A model generated the notes under the pieces. It had not been told where the DNA came from, made no database searches, and saw nothing but the letters and a program-made list of their open reading frames with translations. From Brachionus koreanus (lineage: Eukaryota; Rotifera; Eurotatoria; Ploima; Brachionidae), in contig PJRA01000453.1 in assembly GCA_016987375.1 (NCBI GenBank), positions 1,270,148-1,334,147 of the forward strand: a stretch of DNA of 64,000 bases, in the 5' to 3' direction. This document shows, piece after piece, positions 48,553-57,206 of the stretch. The position numbers and the translations under genes were made by a program. Position 1 is the first letter of the stretch. Every line of letters begins with the position of its first letter.

Positions 48553-48965
48553 GGTTAGGGTTGCCTAGATTTTACTATAAAAAAATAGTAAAAAAAATCT
48601 AGGTATTAAGTTTGTCGAGTCTGTCCGTCCGTCCGTCTGTCCGTTGACAGGTCAAAATCGTGGAACGGAATGAGCTAGAGAGCTGAAATTTTGTATGAAC
48701 AACGTCCAAGTGATGAGAAGGTGGCTTGCAAAATTTCAGAACCAAAGGCCACTCCCTTCTCGAAATAAGACAATTTTTTGCAAAAAAACGTCGATTTACG
48801 GACAAACAAAAGGATGTATCACAAAACCAATTACCAACCAATTTGATTTTCTCATCAAAAATTACATTAGAAAATATATTTTATCAGGCTGAAAATAATT
48901 GACCAATGGTCAAAAAAAAAACACTAGTTTTAAATTGCATAACCCTAGTTTTAGTAAAATCTAGG
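48553..48965 (+). mobile_element. Small non-autonomous transposon-like repeat, copy B (about 413 bp)
   Basis: Left end GGTTAGGGTTGCCTAGATTT; right end TTAGTAAAATCTAGG preceded by AACCCTAG. The two ends are inverted versions of each other (CCTAGATTTTACTA with adjoining AGGGTT), giving a MITE-like unit. Behind the left end comes a local hairpin and the GTCCGTCC tract as in copy A. It carries no ORF of its own. It ends 20 bp before the 7.15 kb element. Confidence 0.65.
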
Positions 48966-48984
48966 CCAAATAAATTTTTTTAAA

Positions 48985-49188
48985 AGAACAATACCGGATT
49001 TCTGATAAAAACTTGCCCCTTATATTTTAAGCCTCTGTTAACCCTAAAACAAATTTATAATATACCATTCGATAGCCTTTTTTATATAAAATTGATTTTT
49101 TAAAAATATGATTAACCTTGGTCTTTAAAACTTTTCCAATTTGGAAATAAACTATAAAAAATTCAGACAAATCTAACTTAACATTTTG
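48985..49188 (+). repeat. Left terminal inverted repeat of the 7.15 kb element
   Basis: Matches the reverse complement of 55931-56134 along its whole length. Shared landmarks are AGAACAATACCG, AACTTGCCCC, CCTGTTAACC/CTGTTAACCC, CCAATTTGGAAATAAA and AACTTAACATTTTG at the inner end. Confidence 0.85.
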
Positions 49189-49325
49189 CATTTTAATTTC
49201 TAATAAATTGCTTTTTGGATAATGACATGTTTGTTTTTCTAAGTATATAAATCACAAACAATGCTTCATTTTTAAGTTTTTTTTCTTTACTTAAGCCGAA
49301 AAATTAAAATTGAAATATTGAAAAA

Positions 49326-49961
49326 ATGGCAATTAGCTTTAGCGACTATTTTAGATCTATACAAACTTCCTCAACTGGTTCAAGAATAAGTTCATCCGCC
49401 GATTCATTTTTTAGTTCTCCTGTCGATTCAGCAATTGGCTCTTTTAGTTCAAATTCTAATTCAGAAGAATTTGATTATAAAATTAAAATTCAGGGGACAT
49501 TGAATAATATTTTGAAAAAATTCATTGAAAAAAATGAAACGTGGTCGTTAAGCCTTAGTGATTGGATTCATTTTCACAAAAATCAAAATATATTAATTAT
49601 CTTGATACTTATCAATTTAATAATATCAATTGTTTTTTTCAGTATTAAATTGTGGAGAAAAAAAGAAATATCTATTTCGAATCAAAAATATAAAAACAGC
49701 CAAGTGTTAAATAAAAAAGCTGTGATAAAAATGGATTCAGATAATAAAATTCTTATGAAAAAAAACAAGTTTTTTTACGAGTTTCTTTTAATTGATTATT
49801 TTAAATATTTCATTTAGAAAGATTCGGTAGTATTAGATATACCAGAAGTACATTCAATTGGGATTGATTTGCCAAAGACTATACTAAAGTCGAATTCATG
49901 TCAAACAATTTGTGTTGAAGACTCAATTGAGTTCAAGGCTATGGCTAAATCTTTTTTATAA
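49326..49961 (+). CDS. Ser-rich single-pass membrane protein of the element (unknown)
   Basis: ATG at 49326 follows a TATATAA box (49244-49250) by 76 bp, just inside the left inverted repeat. The first 47 residues are Ser/Phe/Asp-rich (SSTGSRISSSADSFFSSP). An amphipathic stretch follows, then one clear membrane helix, ILIILILINLIISIVFF, and a basic flank WRKKE. The frame meets TAG at 49815, but a second exon starting after TTTCATTTAG at 49818 continues in the same frame to TAA at 49961 with coding-like sequence (DIPEVHSIGIDLPKT). A phase-0 donor is needed upstream; CAA|GTGTTA at 49704 is one possibility. Topology suggests an exposed N-terminal part and a short tail. No family recognised. Confidence 0.55.
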
Positions 49962-50203
49962 AAAAAAGTTTTTGAAAATTTTTTCATTATATATATGTAA
50001 ATATTGTAATTAGACCTTTTTGTATCATTGTAAATCCTGATTAAAAAAAATAAGTAAATAAGTATTTATTTTTTTGCGACTTATATTGTTTTGGATAATA
50101 ATAAATTAAACTAAAAGAAAGATTAAAATATTTTTTGCTTTTTTTATTAATGTTTTAAAAAAATTTTTAAAATCAAAATACAAAAAAGTCAACTTTTTTG
50201 TTA

Positions 50204-51034
50204 ATGTTATTTTTTATTGCTTGTTTTTTTTGTAAATATCAATTTAAAAGCCATATTTTTATGTATATGCTATTAAAAAACCTTTCTAAATCTTTTGATT
50301 TAATTCAAATAAAAAATTATTTGTCTAATTTAAAAATGAAATATAAATTCAAAAAATGGCAAAAGAGATTTTTTTTAAAAGATCAAATGGTCAGTTGATA
50401 AAATTAGTAATTTGTTTAAATTAAAGTTTTTTAATAATTTTTTAAAAAAAAGATATGGTACAGCAAGCACTAGTTTGGTGTATATGTGAAAATTCAGTTC
50501 TTGGAGTATATTGGGAAGAGAAAGAAAAACTATTTATAAAATATATAAAAATGGATAATGTTCTCAAACACCATGAAAAAATAACTTTTTGTTCAATTCT
50601 TTCTAGAATTTGTTTAATCAAATTAAAAACAATTTTCACAATTCTAGCTATCTTTTTATTTTTAAATGGAATTGTTAACAATTACCAAAGTTTTGATAAT
50701 GATTTTAGGCAAAGTTTATTGGAAAAAAAAGATTCTACATTTGATTTCATTTTTCAAGTAAAATGCAAGAATAATGCAACGATTTTAAATGTTTAAAAAA
50801 TAATTTTTTTAAAATAATTTTATTAATCACTTAATTTTTTAGGCTTTTTTCAAAACAATTTTGGATATTGGTGAATGTGTTTCGAGTTTTTTTGGAATAA
50901 TTATCAATTCTTTTACATCTAAAACATTCAATGGACTTGGAATAATTGATTTCTTCAAGTTAATGAGTGGTATTTTGACTGTTTGTCTATCAGTTTCATT
51001 TTTTCAGATTGTTGTTTTTCTGATGCATAAATAA
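50204..51034 (+). CDS. Multi-pass membrane protein of the element (unknown)
   Basis: I read three exons, 50204-50393, 50453-50757 and 50843-51034, with matching phases, giving 228 residues. Hydrophobic segments are at the N-terminus (MLFFIACFFCKY), in the middle (IFTILAIFLFLNGIV) and at the C-terminus (LMSGILTVCLSVSFFQIVVF). The third exon adds ILDIGECVSSFFGIIINSF. The last splice (CAA|GTAAAA ... TTTTTTAG|GCT) is clear; the first (donor AGTTGA) is weak, and the true start may be an ATG in exon 2. Unknown family. It lies between the other membrane-protein gene and the homeodomain gene, inside the inverted repeats. Confidence 0.5.
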
Positions 51035-51145
51035 AACAATAATTTGTTGTTTAAAAATTAAAATATTTTTTTTCATCAAATTTTTTTTATTAATAATTTA
51101 AAAATAAAAAATAGACTTAAAATTAATAATTTTTTAAGATCAAAA

Positions 51146-51528
51146 TTAGTAAATTTTTTTTAAATTATAGCGTTTTTTAGTGAACCAATACGCTATTTTT
51201 TTCTTATCTAAACCAGTTGACTCTGAAAGTAATCCTATTTCGTCAATTTTCGGCCGTCTACTCTTGTTAAAAAAGAAGTCTGACAATATAAATTTTTGTT
51301 CAAATGAAATAGAATTTTTTCTTTTATTCTCTTTTTTCATTTTTAGGCATCTTCTTTTATTCTTCAACCATTGTCCAACTTGTTTATAAGTCAAATTACT
51401 CTCTTTCGCCAATTTTTTTTTTGTTTCCATGTCCGCATATGGATTGTCAAAATGTTGGAAAAACCATTTCTCTAATATATATTTTTTTTTTTATTTTTTA
51501 TTGTCTTTTATTTACCAAAATTGTTCAT
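51146..51528 (-). CDS. Tandem homeodomain mini-protein
   Basis: Two exons, 51528-51516 and 51471-51146, encode about 112 residues. Residues 1-40 form the second half of a homeodomain: helix II and III read NPYADMETKKKLAKESNLTY and QVGQWLKNKRR, closest in style to TALE/SIX-type domains (NPY...LA...LT..QV..W). Residues 50-112 form another: ISFEQKFILSDFFFNK, then LSESTGLDKKKIAYWFTKKR. W-F and basic recognition-helix residues are kept, but the usual WFxNRR Asn-51 is Thr in the second domain, while the first keeps N. The protein is almost nothing but DNA-binding helices. It is the only gene on the minus strand of the element and ends back to back with the membrane-protein gene. A regulator or accessory DNA binder of the element is the inferred role. 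Confidence 0.75.
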
Positions 51529-51588
51529 ATTTTTAATGAAAATAAGAGAATATTTAGTCAATAGAAATTTTTTTGAAAATAGAGAGAA

Positions 51589-52458
51589 ATGTTCAATTCT
51601 AATATCGTGATTTTCCTTTTTTCTTATGTTCTTGCCTTAATGGAAACTTCGCCATCTGCAATTCATTTTATTAGACAAAAATGAGATACTTCTTTCCAAA
51701 AAGGCCCATTGAATAATTTTCAAATTCCTTTGGTCAAGGATGCGCATCTTTTCGTTTTTTCATCTCCACAGTACTGTCAAAAAATTGAGGAAATTACTAT
51801 TGCCGACAATTATACATTTAATTGTAATGAACTTTATCTGCCTATTAATTTTTATCCCAAATAAATAAAGAATAGAAAGGCAAAAAAAAACTTCATTATT
51901 TGGATATCTCCCACTTCAAGGTGGTCAAATATCAGATCATCAAAAATACACTGACGAATCTAGAAAAGTTCGAAGGTAAATATAAAAGAAGATTTAAGTA
52001 TTGAGACTTAAAAAGGTATTTTTATAATAAAGGTTTTCAATAAATGAACGATTCGATTTGATTTCTGTAGATGAAAATATCATTCTTTCGGAAAAGAGAA
52101 AAAATAATGTAATAATAAGTAATGAATTTTTTGCAAATTCATATTATTTTTCCTGGATGCTTTTTAAATTCCGAATTTATGATGAAGAAACTGATAGTTC
52201 TTTCTATTTTCTGGCTTTCAAAGTATAATTTCTGATTAAAATCCTAAAACAATTACAAATTTTAATTTTTAGGATTTTGTCTTTTACATTATGTGTGCTC
52301 AATATTTGTTAGCTTTCTGCAATTTGTACAGAGCTTATGTTTATCTTTTAGAAAATTACGATATGATTAAGCAAAGAGAATTTGACAATGAAGAAAATTC
52401 GAAAAAAAAATTTAAAATAAAGCAAAATAAGACAAAATTTTTTATTTATCCAATTTAA
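51589..52458 (+). pseudogene. Broken secreted/membrane protein gene of the element
   Basis: Starts at ATG 51589 with a textbook signal peptide (NIVIFLFSYVLALMETSP). In-frame TGA at 51682-51684 interrupts it, yet the same frame stays open to 51864 with two Cys and aromatic content (PQYCQKIEEITIADNYTFNC). A further coding-like frame then starts near 51880 (FGYLPLQGGQISDHQKYTDE), is spliced at 51975/52033 and 52222/52273, and ends at TAA 52458. Its third exon has a moderately hydrophobic stretch (DFVFYIMCAQYLLAFCNLYR) that could be a membrane anchor. The nonsense codon and the frame change between 51864 and 51880 suggest a decayed copy. Family not recognised. Confidence 0.5.
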
Positions 52459-52528
52459 ATTTTTCAGACATTATGATTTTTCTTAATAAATTGAAATATA
52501 AAAAAAAATTTAGATTATTTTTTTTAAA

Positions 52529-55472
52529 ATGCCAAAACATAACCAAAGAAAAGGAAACCTTTTAAAAACAGCTTTTTCCTCTCACAAGAAATGTTTTATC
52601 TGTAGAGTTCCAAATACTAAATGCTCATTAAAAAGAATAAAACAGGAAACAATTGTTGATGCTTATTTAAATCATCGAATTTTTATTAAAGAACATGCAA
52701 GATGTTGCGTTTCACATTTTGACCATAACTGGTTAATTAGAAAAGAAGATTTTAAATTAATAACTTTTAAATTAATTAAACCGACACGAAATATTTTACT
52801 AATGTTAAATTTAATCTTAAATTATCAAAAAAGAATTTTTGATCAATTCATTAACATAGATCTTTTAAACGATGACATTTGCATAAGATTACTGGCTGGA
52901 CTAAGGAGCAGTTTTTAAATTTTAGTGATTATATATCGAGTGTGAATGATTTTTACGGACGAACAAAAGAGCAGCTAGTAGCAATTTATCGTTATTGGTT
53001 AAAAAAAGGTATAGATCAAAATTCATTGGCCTTATTATTTAAAAATAATAAGACTCAAAATCAGATAAGTCATTATCTTAAACAGATAAGAAACGCAATT
53101 CACAAGGATTTCGTTCCTTTTTTCCTTGGATCTAAAAGGGAAAGAAATTTTTTTTTTCTCATAATAATTCAACTGTAAAAGAGCTATTCAACCTCCGAAA
53201 AGAAGATCTTGCTGTTTTTGCAGATGGAACGTATTGCAGATGTGAAAAAAGCTCAAATAATCAAGTTCAGTACGATTCTTATAGTTCTCAGAAAAACGAT
53301 TCACTTGTTAAGCCATTTTTAATTTGTTGCTCTGACGGTTACATTATTGATTGTTATGGTCCATTTAAAGCAAATATGAATTATGCAACTATTCTAGAAT
53401 TTATTTTAGATAAAGTGAAGATTTACTAAACATATTAGAACCGGAAAAAACATTTTTTCTTTTAGAAAGAGGTAAAAAAATATTTATTAGAATTTAATAT
53501 TTGGTTAAATAATATTATATTATAGGTTTCAGAGATATTTATTCAAAATTAAAAGAAGACTATAATTTTCGAACTTTTTTACCAACGTGCAAGCAACTTG
53601 AGAATTTAAAAAAAGATGAAATTAGTAGAGATAACCAGTTGACTGTCGAACAGAAAACACAAAGTCGATTTGTTACTAAAGTAATTGTCAAACCAAATTT
53701 TTTCATGTTTAATAGATAAAATAATTTTTAAAGTGTCGATTTATCATTGAAACTGTAAATGGAAAATTGAAAAGGTTAAAAGCATTGGATAACATTAGAA
53801 ATACACAATTAAATGACATCCAAAAAGATTATAGAAATGCTTGTGCAATGATTAATTTTTTACATAAGCCTTGTAATCCTGATGGCAAAGAGGGACGTAT
53901 CATAGCAAAAAAAATGAAAGTAAGAGCGGTTATAAAAACAAATGAGCTTGAGTTTTTGTTGAATAAGAGATTAGATACTAAAATGACAGAGCAAATTAAA
54001 TTATCGAAAATTAATGATTTTCCAAAAATTCCAATAAAAACTATATTAGAAGATATCCTTTTTAGAACGTATCAATATAAGGAGTGTCAAAGCTATTACG
54101 AAGATTTATTAGATATTGGATATGAATATCTTTTAAGTAAAAAAAACATAGAAAAAAACTCTGGAGATAGAAACATAAAAATAATAGCATTTGAAATATC
54201 ATCACGGCATACAAGAAGTGAAGTAAAAAATCCTCCTCTCCAAAAGGTAAATTTATACTCTAGAAAACGGCATTTTAAGAGAAATTACAAAGTATTTATC
54301 GAATATACGCCAAATATAGATTCACCTGCTTCTATAAAAGGTTTGTAAAATTTTTCATAGGATAAATTATAAAAAAACTTTAAAGGATATATCTGTAATT
54401 GTATGTCTGGGAAAAAAGTTGTTGGAACATGTGCTCATGTGGCAGCTGAAGTTTGTTATTTATCATACGACAAATATCATCATTTAATTTCAAACTCTCG
54501 TTATCTTCAAGACATTTTTATAGATAAAGATAGCAATGATCTACCGAATGTTCCTAAACAAATACAAAATAAAAGACGGAAAGTTGGACAAAATTTAAAG
54601 AAAAAAATTGTCAGAAATAAAATTTTACCAACAAAAACAGAAAATGATGGAAAAAATACGAAAATTGATTTTTTTGAAAATCATAATGCACCATTTATTG
54701 AGCTTTTTAAAAATAGAATTCACAATGTGGAGGCAAATATCACTTATAAAGGAATGTCAAACATCAAGTTAATAAATACTTGTTCGATTGATAACTTTCT
54801 ATTTTCCTTTTGGTGTGTATCAAAAATAACTTTATATTATCATTACCCAGTTAAGATTCAACTAATTCTTTAATAAAAATAATTCGATTTATTGATATTA
54901 ATAAATGGGATAAGGCCAGAGACCTCTGTGTAAATAAATTTATGAAACTGAATTATAAGTTGAGTGATAATGCAATTTCTTTTTTTCGTTCTGAAGGAGA
55001 TAAAAAAATAAAGTTTTTATCATCCTTTCAGATTCTTAAATTGATTCAACCATGCAGTCAAAAATGCATATTGAATAAAAACTTAATTCTTAGATATAAC
55101 TCAGAATTAATATTTTTTGTTAAGTTAAATAATGTAGTTAAGCTTGACTCATGCTTTACAGCTAATTGTCCAACTTGTTTAGAAGAAATTAGGTGTGACA
55201 TAGAATTTCAAAAGAATCCTAACTTTATTTTTATTAAGTCAAAGAACTTAGATATTTTATTAAAAGATATTCCAGAGGAAATTGAAGTTGGGAAAAAAAA
55301 ATTTAAACTTTTAACTACAACTATCATGAGATCAAATCATTTCATTGGAATATTTAAAATAAAAGAAAATTCTTATATAGTTGATGATCTAAAAAAAAGC
55401 ATAATAGAAATAAATAAAAAAAAAGAATTTCTTGAATATCCAATAAGTTCAACGTTTTACTTTTTAATTTAA
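52529..55472 (+). pseudogene. Transposase-like gene: zinc N-terminus, HTH, DDE, SWIM finger, USP-like peptidase (frame-shifted)
   Basis: Read in order from ATG 52529. An N-terminal CxxC...CCxxH segment comes first. A helix-turn-helix of HTH_Tnp_4 type follows (TGWTKEQFLNFSDYI, SLALLFKNNKTQNQISHYL). The DDE_Tnp_4 catalytic domain shows ADGTYCRCE for the first acid, LLERGFRDI for the second, and ETVNGKLKRLK for the third. A SWIM-type zinc finger (CNCMSGKKVVGTCAHV) is next, after the intron at 54341-54385. Last is a C-terminal domain with a USP-like Cys box (NTCSIDNFL), a CxxC (NCPTC) and a His/Asp box (NHFIGIF ... YIVDDL). Introns at 53472-53525, 53681-53733 and 54341-54385 are clean. Four single-base frame changes (near 52876, 53150, 53420 and 54855) break the gene. 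It may be dead, or the assembly may be faulty at homopolymers. Confidence 0.7.
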
Positions 55473-55930
55473 ATGATTTCTTTATTATTAATTTTACTGC
55501 AAACTTTTTTAATTTTTTAAATAAAAACAATTAAGTTAAAATTAAAAAAATCTTTTTTTTGTAATAATATTTTTTGTTTTATTAATTTTTATATATCAAC
55601 AAAAAATTCGGCTGTTTTTTAAAACTCATTACTATCCAAAACACAGGATTAATCTGATTTTATATTGTCATGGTAAATTTAAATCCTGCGACTACAACAT
55701 TATATCTATTAAGTCTATTTAAAAAAAAACTGTTCAAAATAAACTTGAATTAATACTTGAAACAATATATGAAAAACAGATTATTTCAATTGTTGAATGA
55801 TATATTAAATATTTATTTATTAAAAAATTTATCAAATGGAAAAAACTTTTTATTTTACTCGAATACATATAATTTTTAAAAAAAAGGAATAGAGAATCCT
55901 CTTTTAGAAAAAAAATAATTATTGCTAAAT
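55473..55930. other. Gene-free stretch inside the 7.15 kb element
   Basis: 458 bp between the transposase stop and the right inverted repeat. AT-rich, no ORF; it presumably holds the 3' UTR and polyadenylation signal (AATAAA near 55518-55523). Confidence 0.5.
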
Positions 55931-56134
55931 CAAAATGTTAAGTTAAATTTGTTTTAATTTTTTGCTTTTTATTTCCAAATTGGTAAAGCATTAAAGACCG
56001 ACATCAATTTTATATTAAAAAAATCAATTTGTTATATAAAAGGCTTTCGAATGATATATTTTAAGATTGTTTTAAGGTTAACAGGGGCTTAAAATAAAGG
56101 GGGCAAGTTTTTAATAGAAATTCGGTATTGTTCT
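55931..56134 (-). repeat. Right terminal inverted repeat of the 7.15 kb element
   Basis: Inverted partner of 48985-49188, the same length, ending TTCGGTATTGTTCT. Confidence 0.85.
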
Positions 56135-56583
56135 TTCTTTATAAAAAATAGAAATTACAAAAATAAGAGAAATTTGTCGAAATTAAAAAATTTACTTGTT
56201 TTTTTAAAATAAAAGTCCAAAAATTAATTATTCAACAAAGAAACCATGTTTAATAATTTCTATATCAAAAAATTTTCTGAATAATTTTTCTTAATGCTTA
56301 TTATTTTTTCTAAAACCAATTAAATCTTAATTTTGTGTTTGAAATAACGAAAATTTTTTATTTTAAATTTTAACATATAATTTTAATGATCAAATCATTT
56401 TGAAAATTAAAAAATAATTGATTTTTTATACTCTTGTATTTTAACTTAAATAAATAAATTTCTTTATAATTAATAGAAATTAGAAAAATAAGAGAAATAT
56501 TTCCAAATTAAAAAATTAACTTGTTTTGTTAAAATAAATGTCCAAAAATTAATTATTCAACGAAGAAACCATGTTTAATAATT

Positions 56584-56682
56584 TGTAACTCGTGAGAGTC
56601 AGGGAGAAGATTTAAAATACTGAGTGATTTATAAACGGTTTATTAGAAAACTCTGTTTTATTTGAGTGGGGTACGAGTTACA
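56584..56682 (-). repeat. 3' LTR of the Ty3/gypsy element
   Basis: 99 bp, bounded TG...CA on the element strand, containing AATAAA-type signals. About 9 percent diverged from the 5' LTR by eye, so the insertion is old. Confidence 0.88.
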
Positions 56683-56887
56683 TCCCTCCCCCGTTTTTTT
56701 TTTTTTTGTTTTTTTTTATTAAATTTAATTGTCTCATCGTCAATGATGAGATTAATTGAAAATGGTAATATAAATGAAACCTTATATACTTAATTATTGA
56801 CGATACTGAGTTAATAATAGTATTAAAATGGTCAAATACAATAAATATAAAAAAAATTTAAAGAAAGATAAATATTTTGTCAAATCT

Positions 56888-57205
56888 CTATTTATGGATT
56901 CTCATATTTGATCCTAGCGCACCACCTGTCTTAGTCTGAAATCCACACACTTTGCATTTGAATTCGGCTAGACCTTTGTTTGAATTTGTCACTGTGGTCT
57001 CGTGTGCATTTTCATTCGGTTTTATCTGCGGTGAACCGTAAATGGTTTGGTCCGCTGATTTTTCTTCCTCCGTCTCTTGAGCTTCATTTTCGTTATCTGA
57101 GCTACTTCGTTCATTTTGCATTATTTCGTAATCTGTTTTAAAGCCACTCGTCATCTTCAAGGACGTTTTCATTATCTTGTAAAGTATTATTCTCTCGTTC
57201 ATCAT
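56888..57205 (-). CDS. C2H2-like zinc finger ORF at the end of pol
   Basis: 105 codons directly downstream of the integrase frame, separated by a frame change. Acidic Ser/Glu-rich sequence is followed by one finger-like motif, FKCKVCGFQTKTGGALGSNM with RIHK after it. The two Cys and last His of a C2H2 finger are present, but the first His position is Asn. It may be a C-terminal extension of integrase or a separate product. Part of the decayed element. Confidence 0.5.
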   Translation of the reverse strand: MMNERIILYKIMKTSLKMTSGFKTDYEIMQNERSSSDNENEAQETEEEKSADQTIYGSPQIKPNENAHETTVTNSNKGLAEFKCKVCGFQTKTGGALGSNMRIHK

Positions 57206-57206
57206 A

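Larger units (their letters stand above)
48985..56134 (+). mobile_element. 7.15 kb DNA transposon-like element with long terminal inverted repeats
   Basis: Two 204-bp inverted repeats (48985-49188 and 55931-56134) start with AGAACAATACCG and agree at roughly four of five positions by eye. Between them lie five genes or gene remnants: a Ser-rich single-pass membrane protein (49326, plus), a multi-pass membrane protein (50204, plus), a tandem homeodomain protein (51528, minus), a broken secreted/membrane protein (51589, plus) and a split transposase-like gene (52529, plus). The DDE domain resembles the Harbinger-related ISL2EU/IS4EU group (HTH_Tnp_4 plus DDE_Tnp_4). Target-site duplication could not be fixed. 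Element boundaries are seen directly; class is inferred from the transposase fold. Confidence 0.8.

Noticed and set aside
48599..48841. 80-codon minus-strand ORF with TCQRTDGRTDRLD
   Set aside because: It is the GTCCGTCC tract and body of repeat copy B read in reverse; copy A does not keep the frame.
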